DNA of 64,000 nucleotides from contig NC_030826.1 of assembly GCF_001704415.2 (NCBI RefSeq), positions 59,725,362 through 59,789,361 on the forward strand, in the 5' to 3' direction. Origin of the DNA: Capra hircus. Lineage: Eukaryota > Chordata > Mammalia > Artiodactyla > Bovidae. Position 1 is the first letter of the stretch, and each line of letters opens with the position of its first letter. Below are positions 33,584 through 44,362 of the stretch, one piece after another. The notes beneath the pieces are model-generated. The model saw only the letters and a program-made list of their open reading frames with translations, searched no databases and was not told the origin of the DNA. A program made the position numbers and the translations under genes.

Positions 33584-34775
33584 AAGGTGCACATTTAATA
33601 CTAAATACTTAAAAGTCTATACTGAGAACGGACAAGGGAATTCAATCCCCCAAAGGAATTTTTCCTCTCTTCCCAACTGTTCCACATAAAAGAAGCCCCA
33701 AAGATACTGCTGAATGAATGATTGAGTGAGTTCTGTAGCAGCTGATGACTGATCGTGTGGGTGTCAACATCCAAAGTCTGCCCACCCTATGAGACTCGTG
33801 CTGCAGAAACTAGTATCCAGAAGAAAACGATCCATGAGTCAGAATTTGTAGGCAAGTTGATTTTCTTCTTGCTGTTTGGGATACGGAAACTAAGCCAAGG
33901 AAACCAGCCTGTTAGGTTTCCCTTTGTTAACTGACAGGAGGAAGTTGATGAATGGCGAAGCTTTCTTTGAACACATGCAAAAATCTGATTGAAGTGGGAA
34001 ACTGAAGAAGACAGACTTTTACTACAAACAACACACTTATTTTGATGGAGTTAAGTCTCCCTGCGACTCTATTTAAACCACCAGCACGTTGAGCGTTAGC
34101 TTAGGAGACAAAGGTGGACATGCAGACCAGACTCAGCCTTGAGTCTGTGTTTCTTCTGATTCTTTAGGATCACTGTCAAGAAATCACTCAGCCCCGAATC
34201 GAGCAACTCAAACCACACGAGAGCCTGCGGGATCTATCTCGTAATTCTAGAACACTGATGGTGAAATTCTTAGAAAATTGGCACTATGATTTTGGGACAT
34301 TAATTTCAGCTCAGCAGCCTGTGGTTGTTTTTGTTTTTTGCTGCCTACTCCTCTGCACATCAGCTATATGAATCAATACACGTCGTACTTGCCAGATGGG
34401 AAGTTATCAGTGAAGAAGCTGGCCTTCCCATTTGTCGAAGAATGCTCCATTCAGGACCAGCTCCCCTAAGCGGGCTGGGCAGGCTGTCTCCAGACTGACT
34501 TACAGAATTACCAGCCTCCCTTGCCCACCTGGATTCCTTCAGTACTTCCACTCCCAGGAAGGAAATAACCACACTCTTTGCAAAAGATTAAGATGATCAT
34601 TTTACTATGCAAAATGCATCCCATGTCACAATCACTGTCGAAACCGAAGTGTGTAATGAGAAGAACTGTGTTTTCTTCACTTCAAAAGTTGATCCTTTGA
34701 TGTTCTTTGATAAGGAAGGCGATGGCTTCGCAGAAAAGAAACTGCTTTCAAGACGCAGCGTGTGTTTTTATGCAA
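33584..34775. other. Long unique stretch
   Basis: About 1.2 kb holds no repeat that I recognise. The frames at 34360-34572 (minus) and 34607 onward (plus) show no domain. Confidence 0.45.
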
Positions 34776-34994
34776 GTGTTCTCAGCCGCTTCAATTGTGT
34801 CCAACTCCTTGCGACCCTCATGGACCGCAGCCCGCCCGGCTCCTCTGCCCACGGAATTCTGCAGGCAAGAACGCTGGAGTGGCTGGCCACGTCCCACTCC
34901 TGCGGACCTTCCCGGCCCAGGGACTGAACCCGCATCACCTGTGTCTCCTGAATTGCAGGGGGATTTTTTACTGCTGAGCCACTGGGGAAGCCCC
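34776..34994 (-). mobile_element. Bov-tA SINE
   Basis: The reversed 3' end is diverged (ctcagccgcttcaattgtg), the core is intact, and the reversed head ends gagccactggggaagcccc. GC-rich substitutions are frequent. Confidence 0.92.
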
Positions 34995-35775
34995 GTGTAT
35001 AGACATACTCAATCTACATTCCTCAGCCATAGAAACAGAATGAAATAATGCCATTTGCAGACACATGGATGGACCTAGAGACGATCACACTGAGTGAAGT
35101 AAGTCAGACAAAGACAAATATCATACGATATCATTTATATGTGAAAGCTAAAATGGTACCAGTGAACTCCTATATAAAACAGAAATAGAACCACAGATAT
35201 AGAAAACAAACGTATGGTTACCAAAAGGGAAAAGGAGGGAGGGATAAATTAGGAGTTTGGGATTAATAGATATAGATTAATAGATAATTAACAGATTAAT
35301 TGCTATGTGTAAAATAGATAACCAACAAGGGCATACTCAGCATTGTGTGACAACTACGATGGAAAATAATTTGAAAAAGAAAATAATATATTGTTATATG
35401 CATACAGTTTTAGAGAGAGAGAGAACTGAATCACCTTTTTTGCGTAATGATGGATAAACCAAGTCCTACTGTGGAGCACAGGGGACTGCATTCAATATCC
35501 TGGGCTAAACCGTAAGGGAAAAAGTAGGAGGAAGACCATGTGTGTGTGCCAAGCTCTCAGTTTACCCCTCCCTTGTACACACTGCTGTCTATGAAACAGA
35601 GAGCTAACAATATCCTTCAGCACAGCGCACTGCACTCAATCCTGTCATCACCCATATGGGGAAAAAAGTCTTAAAAAGAGTGAATATATGTATATGTACA
35701 ACTAATTCACTTTCCTGTACCCCAGAAACTAACACAACATTGTAAATCAACTGTACTCCAATTTTAAAAAATACA
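34995..35775 (+). mobile_element. L1 3' region
   Basis: Diagnostic blocks run in order: gaaataatgccatttgcaga, gtgaagtaagtcagacaaag, ttaggagtttgggattaata, gtggagcacaggggactgca and the terminal acattgtaaatcaactgtac with a short A-rich end. Local insertions near 35270-35440 lengthen it. Confidence 0.88.
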
Positions 35776-36627
35776 AAGGATACGCACAATAATATTGAAA
35801 AAGAAGAAGACTGCTTTCAGAAGAGGTTGCAGTATAGTGGGGAGGTGAACATGTTTGTTTTACTTCAATTCTGTTTCTCTCATCTTCTTTCTGTCCAGTT
35901 CTGGTAAGGAAATAAGCAACTGTTGTCCAAAACGAACTGTCAAGATGTTTTCATTCCATTGGTTTCTGGTAAACAACAAGTTGCTGAGGTCAGAGTTTGA
36001 TGGACGCCTCTCCCAGAATCAGTTCCATAAAAGCCCAGAACTGGTTGAGTAGAGTCCCAGGTTTGAAGTGGATTGGATCATTTTTTTGTCTGAGAATAAA
36101 CTGCCTTCTTAGTTCTTAAAAAAAAAAAAAAAAAACTGATTGAAAGAGACCACGTCATGTCATCACTCCTCAAGTGCTTAAAATACATGATTAAAAATCT
36201 GGGAGTGTGTTCGAGGTTTGCCTGTGCTGATGTCTTATAAAAGGAGAAGCTGGGTCTCGGTTGTACATTTGTATGAAAATGAGATCAAGGCTTCTCCAGA
36301 ATCGAACCAAATTGAATTGCCCGCAGCCCTGTTTGGATAACCGAGCAACAGATGATTTCCGTTATTACTCATGTTGCATACTTAATATTCCTAATATATA
36401 GAGGGTGTTCTGGAAGCTCCTTTTGGATCAGGGGGAAGGAGAGCTCTTTATTTCATTTTCCATGCTCAGATTCTTCAACTTCAGCGAGAAAAAGAATAGC
36501 ACACCTATGCACGGTGTATACGAGGTATATGATGGGATGGAAGACGAGCTTCAGAAATCATCAACAGGAAATGACTCCAGTGTCCACGACGCGTGTGCTG
36601 GCGAGTGCACAGCAGACCCCCTCAAGC
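35776..36627. other. Unique stretch with one poly-A tract
   Basis: Poly-A occupies ~36118-36135. The overlapping frames 36352-36864 and 36405-36665 extend into the neighbouring SINE and have no recognisable domain. Confidence 0.4.
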
Positions 36628-36636
36628 AGTGCCTTG

Positions 36637-36843
36637 TGCGCGCTCAGATGCTCAGTCGTGTTTGACTCTCTGCAGCCCCATGCCTGCCAGGCTCCTCTAT
36701 CCGTGGAATGTTCCAGGGAAGAATACTGGAGCAAGTTGCCATTTCCTCCTTCAGGGGATCTTCCCAACCCAAAGGTCAAACCCAGGTCCCCTGCCTTCGC
36801 AGGCAGGTGCTTTACCAGAAGCGCCACCTGGGAAGCCCCACGT
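36637..36843 (-). mobile_element. Bov-tA SINE
   Basis: The reversed core lacks ~10 bp (catgcctgccaggctcc, missing the gactgtagc block). The head ends cacctgggaagcccc. Weak duplications agtgccttg (36628-36636) and agtgccatg (36844-36852) flank it. Confidence 0.92.
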
Positions 36844-37079
36844 AGTGCCATGGTCAAACGCTAATTCTGCAAATAAACATAGTGCCACCAATTTCTTGGA
36901 GAAAGATTCACAAGAAATGATCTAATTTCTGATTAAAGATGAACTTTAGGCAACAAAATTCTTATCATAGAGCCTGGTCTCAACTTTACCCAATGGGACT
37001 ATTCTGGAGGAATGTATCATGAGTGATTAAACTTTTAAGTAGCTTGGAACTTTATAAGAGAACAAAGAGGGAGCAAGTG

Positions 37080-37304
37080 CGCTTCCCCGGTGGCTCAAAA
37101 GTAAAGAATTCACCTGCATTGCAGGAGACGCAGGAGACACGTGGTTGATCCCTGGGTTGGGAAGATCCCCTGGAAGAGGGCACAGGGACCCACTCCACTA
37201 TTCTCATCACAAAAATCCCATGGACAAAGGAGGCTGGCAGGCTGTGGGCCCTGGAGTGGCAAGGAGCTGGACACGACTGAAGCAACTGAGCACACACGGG
37301 CAAA
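37080..37304 (+). mobile_element. Bov-tA SINE with small tandem duplication
   Basis: The head is cttccccggtggctcaaaag; gcaggagac occurs twice in tandem near 37120-37140. The 3' end reads gacacgactgaagcaactga. Poly-A follows at 37353-37366. Confidence 0.93.
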
Positions 37305-38400
37305 CGGACCCAGGGACAGCATGTTAATGGCTTCAAGTAAATTTTCTTCACATTAAAAAAAAAAAAATAGCACTATCTATCAACCTGTCTTAAGTGGCAG
37401 GGTTTCATATGAGGAGTGAATAATATAATGATATTATTCCAGACCTCACAGATTTATTCCCCAGCTGAGACATGTATGCATAAAAATCATTCATTATAAT
37501 AAGCGTATTAAGTAAATATAGTTCCGTGATCAGAGAGTCAAAAGAACAGACTGTTTCCTTTTCTTTCTGGAAAGTTATGTGCCTTTATCCTTAGTGATTT
37601 TAAGAAGTCAGAAAAAGAATGTCAAGTTCAGTACGAGGCAGGTAGAAGCACTCATCCAGAACAATCACCCGTGGATTAGTTATCATTGGCTGCTACTTGT
37701 TGGAAAAGGCCAACCCTCAAAACCGCCAGCAAGAGAGCATCTCGTGTAATCTAATTTAGATTTAGGGAAAAGCAGGAAGCCAGTGGGTTTTAGAAATGTA
37801 GGAGTCTGACAATTTTACCAAGGCTGAGGTTAAATTATATAAGATTGTCATCAGAGTCAATGCGAAGAGAAAATCAAAAGCCACTGATTTACTTCCATGA
37901 AACTTTTCTATGGCTGATTAAATGAGACCCAATTAGCGAGTGATGCTGAGTGTCATATTTACACACAGACCTTGACTTGGCTTTTTACATTGTATTAAAT
38001 ACCCGAATCATCACTATATTGTTCAGGTGCAATGAGTTTGGAAACTTCCAGAAGAGAGAGTCAGATAGAGAGACAGAGAGAGGAAGAAAGTGACACGTAA
38101 CAGTCTCCCACACCGAGAATATATAGAGGGTATAGAGCAAGCAATGCTGGTTTAGAAAAGTGTCGATAAATGTGCTCCCCCTTTAGTGAACCACGGAAGA
38201 GAGCCAGTAGTAGCACCGAGTGATGTAAACTACAGCGGCTGCAATCAAGAAGTCAAGACGATTCAGAGAAAGTGTCCTCCAGGTTGGGTCTTACTGAATA
38301 ATTATGATTGGCACCCGAAGGATCTACAGGAGACTGCTACACAGTGCCCCACTGGGTACTTGGGAACAAAGGCACATCACCTTCACTCTAAGCCCACAGA
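37305..38400. other. Unique left flank of the minisatellite
   Basis: No repeat is recognised. A GA-rich patch lies at ~38057-38090. The frame 38186-38437 (84 codons, plus) contains two CP-rich blocks (KCPPGWVLLNNYDWHP and QCPTGYLGT) and runs into the first repeat unit, where it stops. I recognise no family and cannot support it as a gene. Bases 38384-38400 look like a degenerate end of a repeat unit. Confidence 0.4.
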
Positions 38401-40228
38401 TTCAGGCCCACCAGGAAAGGGCCCATGGAGTAACTAAGGCAAGAGTCAGGTCCACCAGGAAAGGGCCCACGGAGTAACTAAGGCAAGAGTCAGGTCCACC
38501 AGGAAAGGGCCCACGGAGTAACTAAGGCAAGAGTCAGGTCCACCAGGAAAGGGCTCCTGGAGTAACTAAGGCAAGATTCAGGTCCACCAGGAAAGGGCCC
38601 GTGAAGTAACTGAAGCAAGATTCAGGTCCACTGGGAAAGGGCCCATGGAGTAACTAAGGCAAGATTCAGGCCCACCAGGAAAGGGCTCCTGGAGTAACTA
38701 AGGCAAGAGTCAGGCCCACCCGGAAAGGGCCCATGGAGTAACTGAAGCAAGATTCAGGCCCACCAGGAAAGGGCCCATGGAGTAACTGAAGCAAGATTCA
38801 GGTCCACCAGGAAAGGGCTCCTGGAGTAACTAAGGCAAGATTCAGGTCCACCAGGAAAGGGCCCATGGAGTAACTAAGGCAAGATTCAGGTCCACCAGGA
38901 AAGGGCCCATGGAGTAACTGAAGCAAGATTCAGGTCCACTGGGAAAGGGCCCATGGAGTAACTAAGGCAAGAGTCAGGTCCACCAGGAAAGTGCTCATGG
39001 AGTAACTGAAGCAAGATTCAGGTCCACCAGGAAAGGGCTCCTGGAGTAACTAAGGCAAGATTCAGGTCCACCAGGAAAGGGCCCATGGAGTAACTAAGGC
39101 AAGAGTCAGGTCCACCAGGAAAGGGCTCCTGGAGTAACTAAGGCAAGAGTCAGGTCCACTAGGAAAGGGCCCATGGAGTAACTGAAGCAAGATTCAGGTC
39201 CACTGGGAAAGGGCCCATGGAGTAACTAAGGCAAGAGTCAGGTCCACCAGGAAAGGGCCCATGGAGTAACTGAAGCAAGATTCAGGTCCACTAGGAAAGG
39301 GCCCATGGAGTAACTAAGGCAAGAGTCAGGTCCACCAGGAAAGGGCTCACGGAGTAACTAAGGCAAGATTCAGGCCCACCAGGAAAGGGCTCACGGAGTA
39401 ACTAAGGCAAGAGTCAGGTCCACCAGGAAAGGGCTCCTGGAGTAACTGAAGCAAGATTCAGGTCCACCAGGAAAGGGCTCACGGAGTAACTGAAGCAAGA
39501 TTCAGGTCCACCAGGAAAGGGCTCCTGGAGTAACTAAGGCAAGATTCAGTGGAGTAACTGAAGCAAGATTCAGGCCCACCAGGAAAGGGCCCATGGAGTA
39601 ACTGAAGCAAGATTCAGGTCCACCAGGAAAGTACTCATGGAGTAACTGAAGCAAGATTCAGGTCCACCAGGAAAGGGCTCTCGGAGTAACTAAGGCAAGA
39701 GTCAGGTCCACCAGGAAAGGGCTCCTGGAGTAACTAAGGCAAGAGTCAGGTCCACCAGGAAAGGGCCCATGGAGTAACTAAGGCAAGATTCAGGTCCACC
39801 AGGAAAGTACTCATGGAGTAACTGAAGCAAGATTCAGGTCCACCAGGAAAGGGCTCTCGGAGTAACTAAGGCAAGAGTCAGGTCCACCAGGAAAGGGCTC
39901 CTGGAGTAACTAAGGCAAGATTCAGGCCCACCAGGAAAGGGCCCATGGAGTAACTAAGGCAAGATTCAGGTCCACCAGGAAAGTACTCATGGAGTAACTG
40001 AAGCAAGATTCAGGTCCACCAGGAAAGTACTCATGGAGTAACTAAGGCAAGATTCAGGTCCACCAGGAAAGTACTCATGGAATAACTGAAGCAAGATTCA
40101 GGCCCACCAGGAAAGGGCTCACAGAGTAACTAAGGCAAGAGTCAGGTCCACCAAGAAAGGGCTCCTGGAGTAACTAATGTAAGAGTCAGGTCCACCAGGA
40201 ATGTGCCCATGGAGTAACTGAGGCAAGA
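38401..40228. repeat. 44-bp minisatellite, 42 units, with higher-order structure
   Basis: The consensus unit runs t/gtcaggtccaccagg, then aaagggcccatggag, then taactaaggcaaga. Units fall on an exact 44-bp grid from 38401 to 39544 (26 units), then one 24-bp unit (39545-39568), then 15 more 44-bp units to 40228: 41 x 44 + 24 = 1828 bp. Variant classes recur: gggccc, gggctc or gtactc in the middle; atgg, acgg, ctgg or tcgg next; taaggc or tgaagc near the end. Because 44 is not a multiple of three and each unit has TAA in two frames, it cannot encode a protein repeat. It is a VNTR-type array. Confidence 0.98.
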
Positions 40229-40371
40229 TTTTTAAAGTTATCCAGACTTAGGCTTGAACAACATCTCCATAAATGTGAAGACAGCGGTTCTAGCCAAGTC
40301 GCCAAATTTCCTGATCTTCCTTTTCTATACGTGTGCATTGAAGGCAGACAGGGTAACTGGCTTGGAGAGTT

Positions 40372-40506
40372 GCTGCTGCTGCTGCTGCTGCTAAGTCGCT
40401 TCAGTCGTGTCCAGCTCTGTGTGACCCCATAGACGGCAGCCCAGCAGGCTCCCCCATCCCTGGGATTCTCCAGGCAAGAACACTGGAGTGGGTTGCCATT
40501 GCCTTC
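40372..40506 (-). mobile_element. Young Bov-A2/Bov-tA SINE, truncated, with (GCT)n tail
   Basis: Perfect 13-bp duplications ggcttggagagtt lie at 40359-40371 and 40507-40519. The element shows a reversed (AGC)n tail of seven units, the block ctaagtcgcttcagtcgtgt, and stops at ggttgccattgcctt, so the tRNA-like head is missing. Confidence 0.95.
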
Positions 40507-40525
40507 GGCTTGGAGAGTTACTATG

Positions 40526-40805
40526 ACACAGAAGCACTCCCAGGAAGCAAGCGAACGTTACCAGAGGGGAAGCCGGAGGCAGGGCTAACTAGGAGCTAGG
40601 CATTGGTAGATACACACCGCAAAGTATAAAACAGCTCAACAAGAACCTCTGCATAACACAGGGAAAATACTCAATCCCTTACAGCTATCTATAATGGAAA
40701 TGAATCTGAAAAAGAACATATATATATATACAGCAGAACCATTTTGTGAAACTGAAGCTAACATAGTGTTGTAAATCAACCACACTTCAATTAAAAAAAA
40801 AAAAA
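40526..40805 (+). mobile_element. L1 3' UTR insertion with target duplications
   Basis: Duplications agagttactatg (40514-40525) and agagttaccatg (40806-40817) match 11 of 12. The element ends gttgtaaatcaaccacactt plus poly-A (40792-40805). The neighbouring SINE has copied part of the same target, so the two insertions nearly share a site. Confidence 0.9.
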
Positions 40806-40817
40806 AGAGTTACCATG

Positions 40818-41706
40818 GATTGAATGAGATATCATATAAAGCCCTGAGCACTCTGCACTCAATAATGTGCAGTTTTTATGATTCTTGCTCCCAAGATTCT
40901 TGAGATGGAATGTGGCTTGTTTAAAAAAAAAAAAAAATGGGAGAGGAAAGGTCTAGTCGTGGGGAATGGAAAAAAAAAATGAAATTTTAGTTGCTCATGA
41001 CTCACTGACCACCAGGGAGCCATTTACAACTTATCTGTATGTTAGCAATGAAAACTATGTCTGTCCTCTTACGCCAACAAATTGCCATCAGGATAAGCTG
41101 ATGCAAAAGGAAAGGGGAAAACAAAAAAACTTTGTCCCTCTGGGTAGCGAGCAAGTCTTTATTTAAGATAAATCTGAGTAAGCAGATCTATGTAACAGTC
41201 TACTTTACTGTTTAAATGCCAACTGTAAAAATAAACGTGCCACCCCAAAGAAAAGTGTTTACTGAGTGGGCATCCCCTCCTTACGTTTAATCATTCACAG
41301 AATGCGTTCGGGGTTACCACTGTGTCAGTTACTTGTGAACCCAGGGAAAATCTGACTGACTTAGCTTGAGTTTCTTTGGCGTCCTTATCCATCCTTTATT
41401 TATTTACTTTTTGACTCTGCTTGCCTAAAAATGTGAGTGCATAGGACTAGGAAAAGCCTATGAGTTTATGGGAATCGGTATATCTTTGGATTACTTGCAA
41501 AGTGAGTGCTGAAGTGGCCATCTGATTTCCAAAGGCGCCCGGAGCCGCCTCCAGGCCCCTGTTGGCATCAGGAGTGGCGCTTTCTATCCACTGTCAGCGC
41601 CTCTGTGGAAGGCGCTGCTGAGTTACTTCCTCTCCCCTCATGGGCTTTCTCACCCCTGACTCACAGCAGGATCAAATGATGCATGCCTTGTTCACATGGC
41701 CGCGGC
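40818..41706. other. Unique stretch with A-tracts and a GC-rich patch
   Basis: Poly-A occurs at ~40922-40936 and ~40971-40979. A GC-rich patch at 41533-41625 (ggcgcccggagccgcctcc) is not repeat-like. Nothing else is recognised. Confidence 0.4.
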
Positions 41707-42100
41707 TGCTTTTTTTCTTAAATTGGAGTATCACTGCTGTATGATGTGGGGTTGTTTCCGCTGTCTAACAGTGTGAATCAGCCAGGGTAGACGCGAGTCC
41801 CCTCCACCTCGGGCCTCGCTCTCCTCTCCCCCCGCTTCCCACCCCCTAGCGCATCACGGAGCACTGAGCTGGGCTCCCTGTGTACAGCAGCTTCCCGCTA
41901 GCTCTCTGTGTACACATGGTGGTGTGCATGTGTGTCAACCTTAATCTCTTAATCCGTCCCAGCCTATTCCTGCCCTGCAAATAGCTCCGCCTCAACCACT
42001 TTTCCAGATGCCACATATATGTGTCAATATGCAATACTCGTCTTTCTCCTGATTCACTTCACTCTGTATGACAGGCTCTGGGTCCATCCATGCCTCTACA
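41707..42100 (-). mobile_element. L1 3' UTR fragment
   Basis: Reversed L1 text: cttaaattggagtatcactg, ctgggctccctgtgtacagc and gattcacttcactctgtatg. It extends further 5' in the L1 than most copies in this window. Confidence 0.85.
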
Positions 42101-42406
42101 CACAACTCCTGAGATGCCTGTGCTAAAGAAAACTGCCTCAGGCAGAAGTCTTTCTGGGAAGTACAAAGGTTGAGATCAATATGCTATTTTCTGTGAAACT
42201 TGAATATTCTTTGTGAATTGACATTTTTTTTTTTTTCGGGCCTAGAGGATTTCTGTATCATCCATGTGACTTCATTAGGGTAAAGAAGAGCTGGAGATGA
42301 CTTTCTCAGAAAATGTCAAGAGGATCCCAGAGAAGCATAGCCATAGGAGAGGTTCACCTGAAATAAACAGTCTGACATAGGGAACATCAGTGTGAACACA
42401 CAGAGT
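42101..42406. other. Unique stretch, no feature recognised
   Basis: Poly-T occurs at ~42227-42236; nothing else is recognised. Confidence 0.4.
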
Positions 42407-42618
42407 CCCTGCTAGGTTGCTTCAGTCGTGTCTGACGCTTTGCGCCCCATGTGGCGAGCCAGGCTCCTCTGTCCACGGGATTCTCCAGGCAAGAACACTG
42501 GAGTGCGTTGCCATGCCCTCCTCCAGGGGATCTTCCCTACCTAGGGATTGGACCCGCATCTCATAACCTCACCGTCATTGGCAGGCAGGTTCTTTACCTT
42601 TAGAGTCACTTGGAAGCC
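42407..42618 (-). mobile_element. Bov-tA SINE, left arm of a head-to-head pair
   Basis: The reversed 3' end (taggttgcttcagtcgtgtc) runs to the reversed head (gagtcacttggaagcc), which abuts the head of the next SINE with no spacer. Confidence 0.93.
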
Positions 42619-42830
42619 TTGGTGGCTCAGACAGTAAAGAATCTGCCCGCAGTACAGGAGACCTAGGTTGAACTCCTGGGTCACGAAGATCCCCTGAAGT
42701 AGGAAACGGCAGCCCACTCCAGTACTCTTGCCTGGAGAATCCCATGGACAGAGGAGCCTGGTGAGCTACAGTCCATGGGGCGGCAAAGAGTCGGACACAG
42801 CTGAGCAACTAAGAGTTTCACTTTCATAAA
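42619..42830 (+). mobile_element. Bov-tA SINE, right arm of a head-to-head pair
   Basis: It starts at ttggtggctcagacagtaaa directly after the preceding SINE and runs to gagtcggacacagctgagca. It lacks the first bases of its head (gcttccc), so the insertion probably occurred at or in the first SINE's end. Confidence 0.94.
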
Positions 42831-43282
42831 GCATTTAAACCCAAACATATTCACATGAAGACGTGGTACGTGCTATGTACACGGCAGCTCTGCAGATATC
42901 ACGAATGCCTCTCTTATCTGGGGTGAAGACGGACCCACGCTGGTTTGGTGGTGGCCTCTACGCAGAAATCCATGCCAAATTCAATAAATCCTTCACAAAA
43001 TAATTACAGAAGGCGCAGGCAATTTGATTTGTTCTTATCAATTTGGAACTTTGATCCCTGCTGTTATGAAATGCTGTTCAATACCATATGACCACAATCA
43101 TCCTTTCTACGCTAGCTGAGAGTGAAATATGTTCTAAATGATATTTTAAAGGCAAGGAGAAAAATCCATGATGGGAAATTTCGACATTGCTGTCACAGAA
43201 ACACGTGAGTGGAGAGATCAGCCAGCCCCCACCCAAGGTCATACTTCACTTATTTAACTTTTGTTAGTTAACTGTATCTATT
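42831..43282. other. Unique stretch, no feature recognised
   Basis: A (TTTA)n-like run at ~43270-43285 leads into the adjoining L1; nothing else is recognised. Confidence 0.4.
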
Positions 43283-43690
43283 TATTTATTTACCTTTTTG
43301 AAAATCAGAGTATAACTGACCTACAATGCTTCAGGTGCACATATATTTATTATGGACACACTCATGTTTATTCTTCTTCAGATTCTTTTCCATTATAGGT
43401 TATTTTAGGCTCACTCAGTAAAGCAGGAGACATGGTGTCGATCCCTGGGCCGGGAAGATCCCCTGGAGAAGGGCATGCAACCCACTCCAGTATTCTTACC
43501 TGGAGAATCCCATGGACAGAGGAGCTTGGCAGGCTTTAGTCCATGCAAAGAGACAGACATGACTGAGCAGCTAACGCTTTTGCGCTTTTCACAAGATATT
43601 GAACAGAGTTCCCTGTGATGTGCAGGCGTTCTTTATGGTGCATCTATTTGATGTACAGTAGAGTGCAGCTGTTAATCCCAAATTCCTAAC
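43283..43690 (-). mobile_element. Old L1 3' UTR split by a SINE
   Basis: The left part contains aaaatcagagtataactgac and cttttccattataggttatt. The right part resumes at ~43591 with aagatattgaacagagttcc and cagctgttaatcccaaattc, contiguous in the L1 consensus as I know it. Confidence 0.8.
43408..43590 (+). mobile_element. Bov-tA SINE nested in L1
   Basis: The head is truncated or deleted (ggctcactcagtaaagcagg), followed by gtcgatccctgggccgggaa and the 3' end gacatgactgagcagctaac. L1 flanks both ends. Confidence 0.92.
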
Positions 43691-44110
43691 TGAAGGGCCT
43701 TGCTCCAGAAGAGGAGGCTCCGTCCCTGGCCTGGATGCCCCTCTCTCTGGGGCAAGGACTAAGTAAGAGGTTAGCCTCTCAGAGACCGTGCTTCCTTTCT
43801 TGACTATGTTCCAAGGCTCCAGGACCATGGGATCTCCAGCCCCAAACAGCCCAGGCCTCATTCCAAGCCAGCCTTCCCGAGCTTCTCCCCAGGTGTGGGT
43901 CCTGGGCCCCAGAAGCACACAAAGGCAGCTCTTTGGCAGAACGGAAGGTGTGGGGAGCGTGGAAGGCTTACACCGCACGGGTGGGGACCTACATCCCGCC
44001 GGGAAGTGCCTCCGTGGTTCAGGTCGGAATCGGGAGCAAACGGAGGCGAGGGTACCACCTTTGGAGTGGATGCAGGGACTGGGGCTTTCTCACCCTCGGA
44101 TGCCACTGCG
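43691..44110. other. GC-rich unique stretch
   Basis: CpG density rises at 43930-44110 and continues into the CHR SINE beyond. Long overlapping frames on both strands (43589-44400) reflect high GC rather than coding. No domain is recognised. Confidence 0.4.
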
Positions 44111-44362
44111 GGGCCTTCCCTGGTGGTCCGGGGTGAAGAACCGCATGCCAGGGCCGGGGACACACGTTCCAGCTGTGGTCCCGGAAGGTTCCGCGTGCCA
44201 CCTGGAGATGAAGCCCGGAAACCACCGCTACTGAGCCGGCTCGCCAGCCGTGGAGCTGCAGCAAGAGCAGGCACGGCGGTGAGGAGCCCGCGCCTGCGAC
44301 TGGGGAGTAGTCTCACTCCTGCAACTAGAGAAAGCCCGCACGCAGCAAGAACGAAATAAAAG
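44111..44362 (+). mobile_element. CHR-2-type SINE, GC-rich
   Basis: Head (gccttccctggtggtccggg), body (gttccgcgtgccacctggag) and late block (caactagagaaagcccgcac) end in a short tail (aacgaaataaaagg). The B box is altered (cacgttccagctgtgg). Confidence 0.88.

Noticed and set aside
38401..40228. CRISPR-like array
   Set aside because: The whole 44-bp unit repeats with no unique spacers, and the DNA is plainly mammalian. It is a minisatellite.
38401..40228. Coding tandem repeat
   Set aside because: A 44-bp unit shifts frame each time, TAA falls in two frames per unit on the plus strand, and the reverse strand also carries stops (ttag and ctga contexts).
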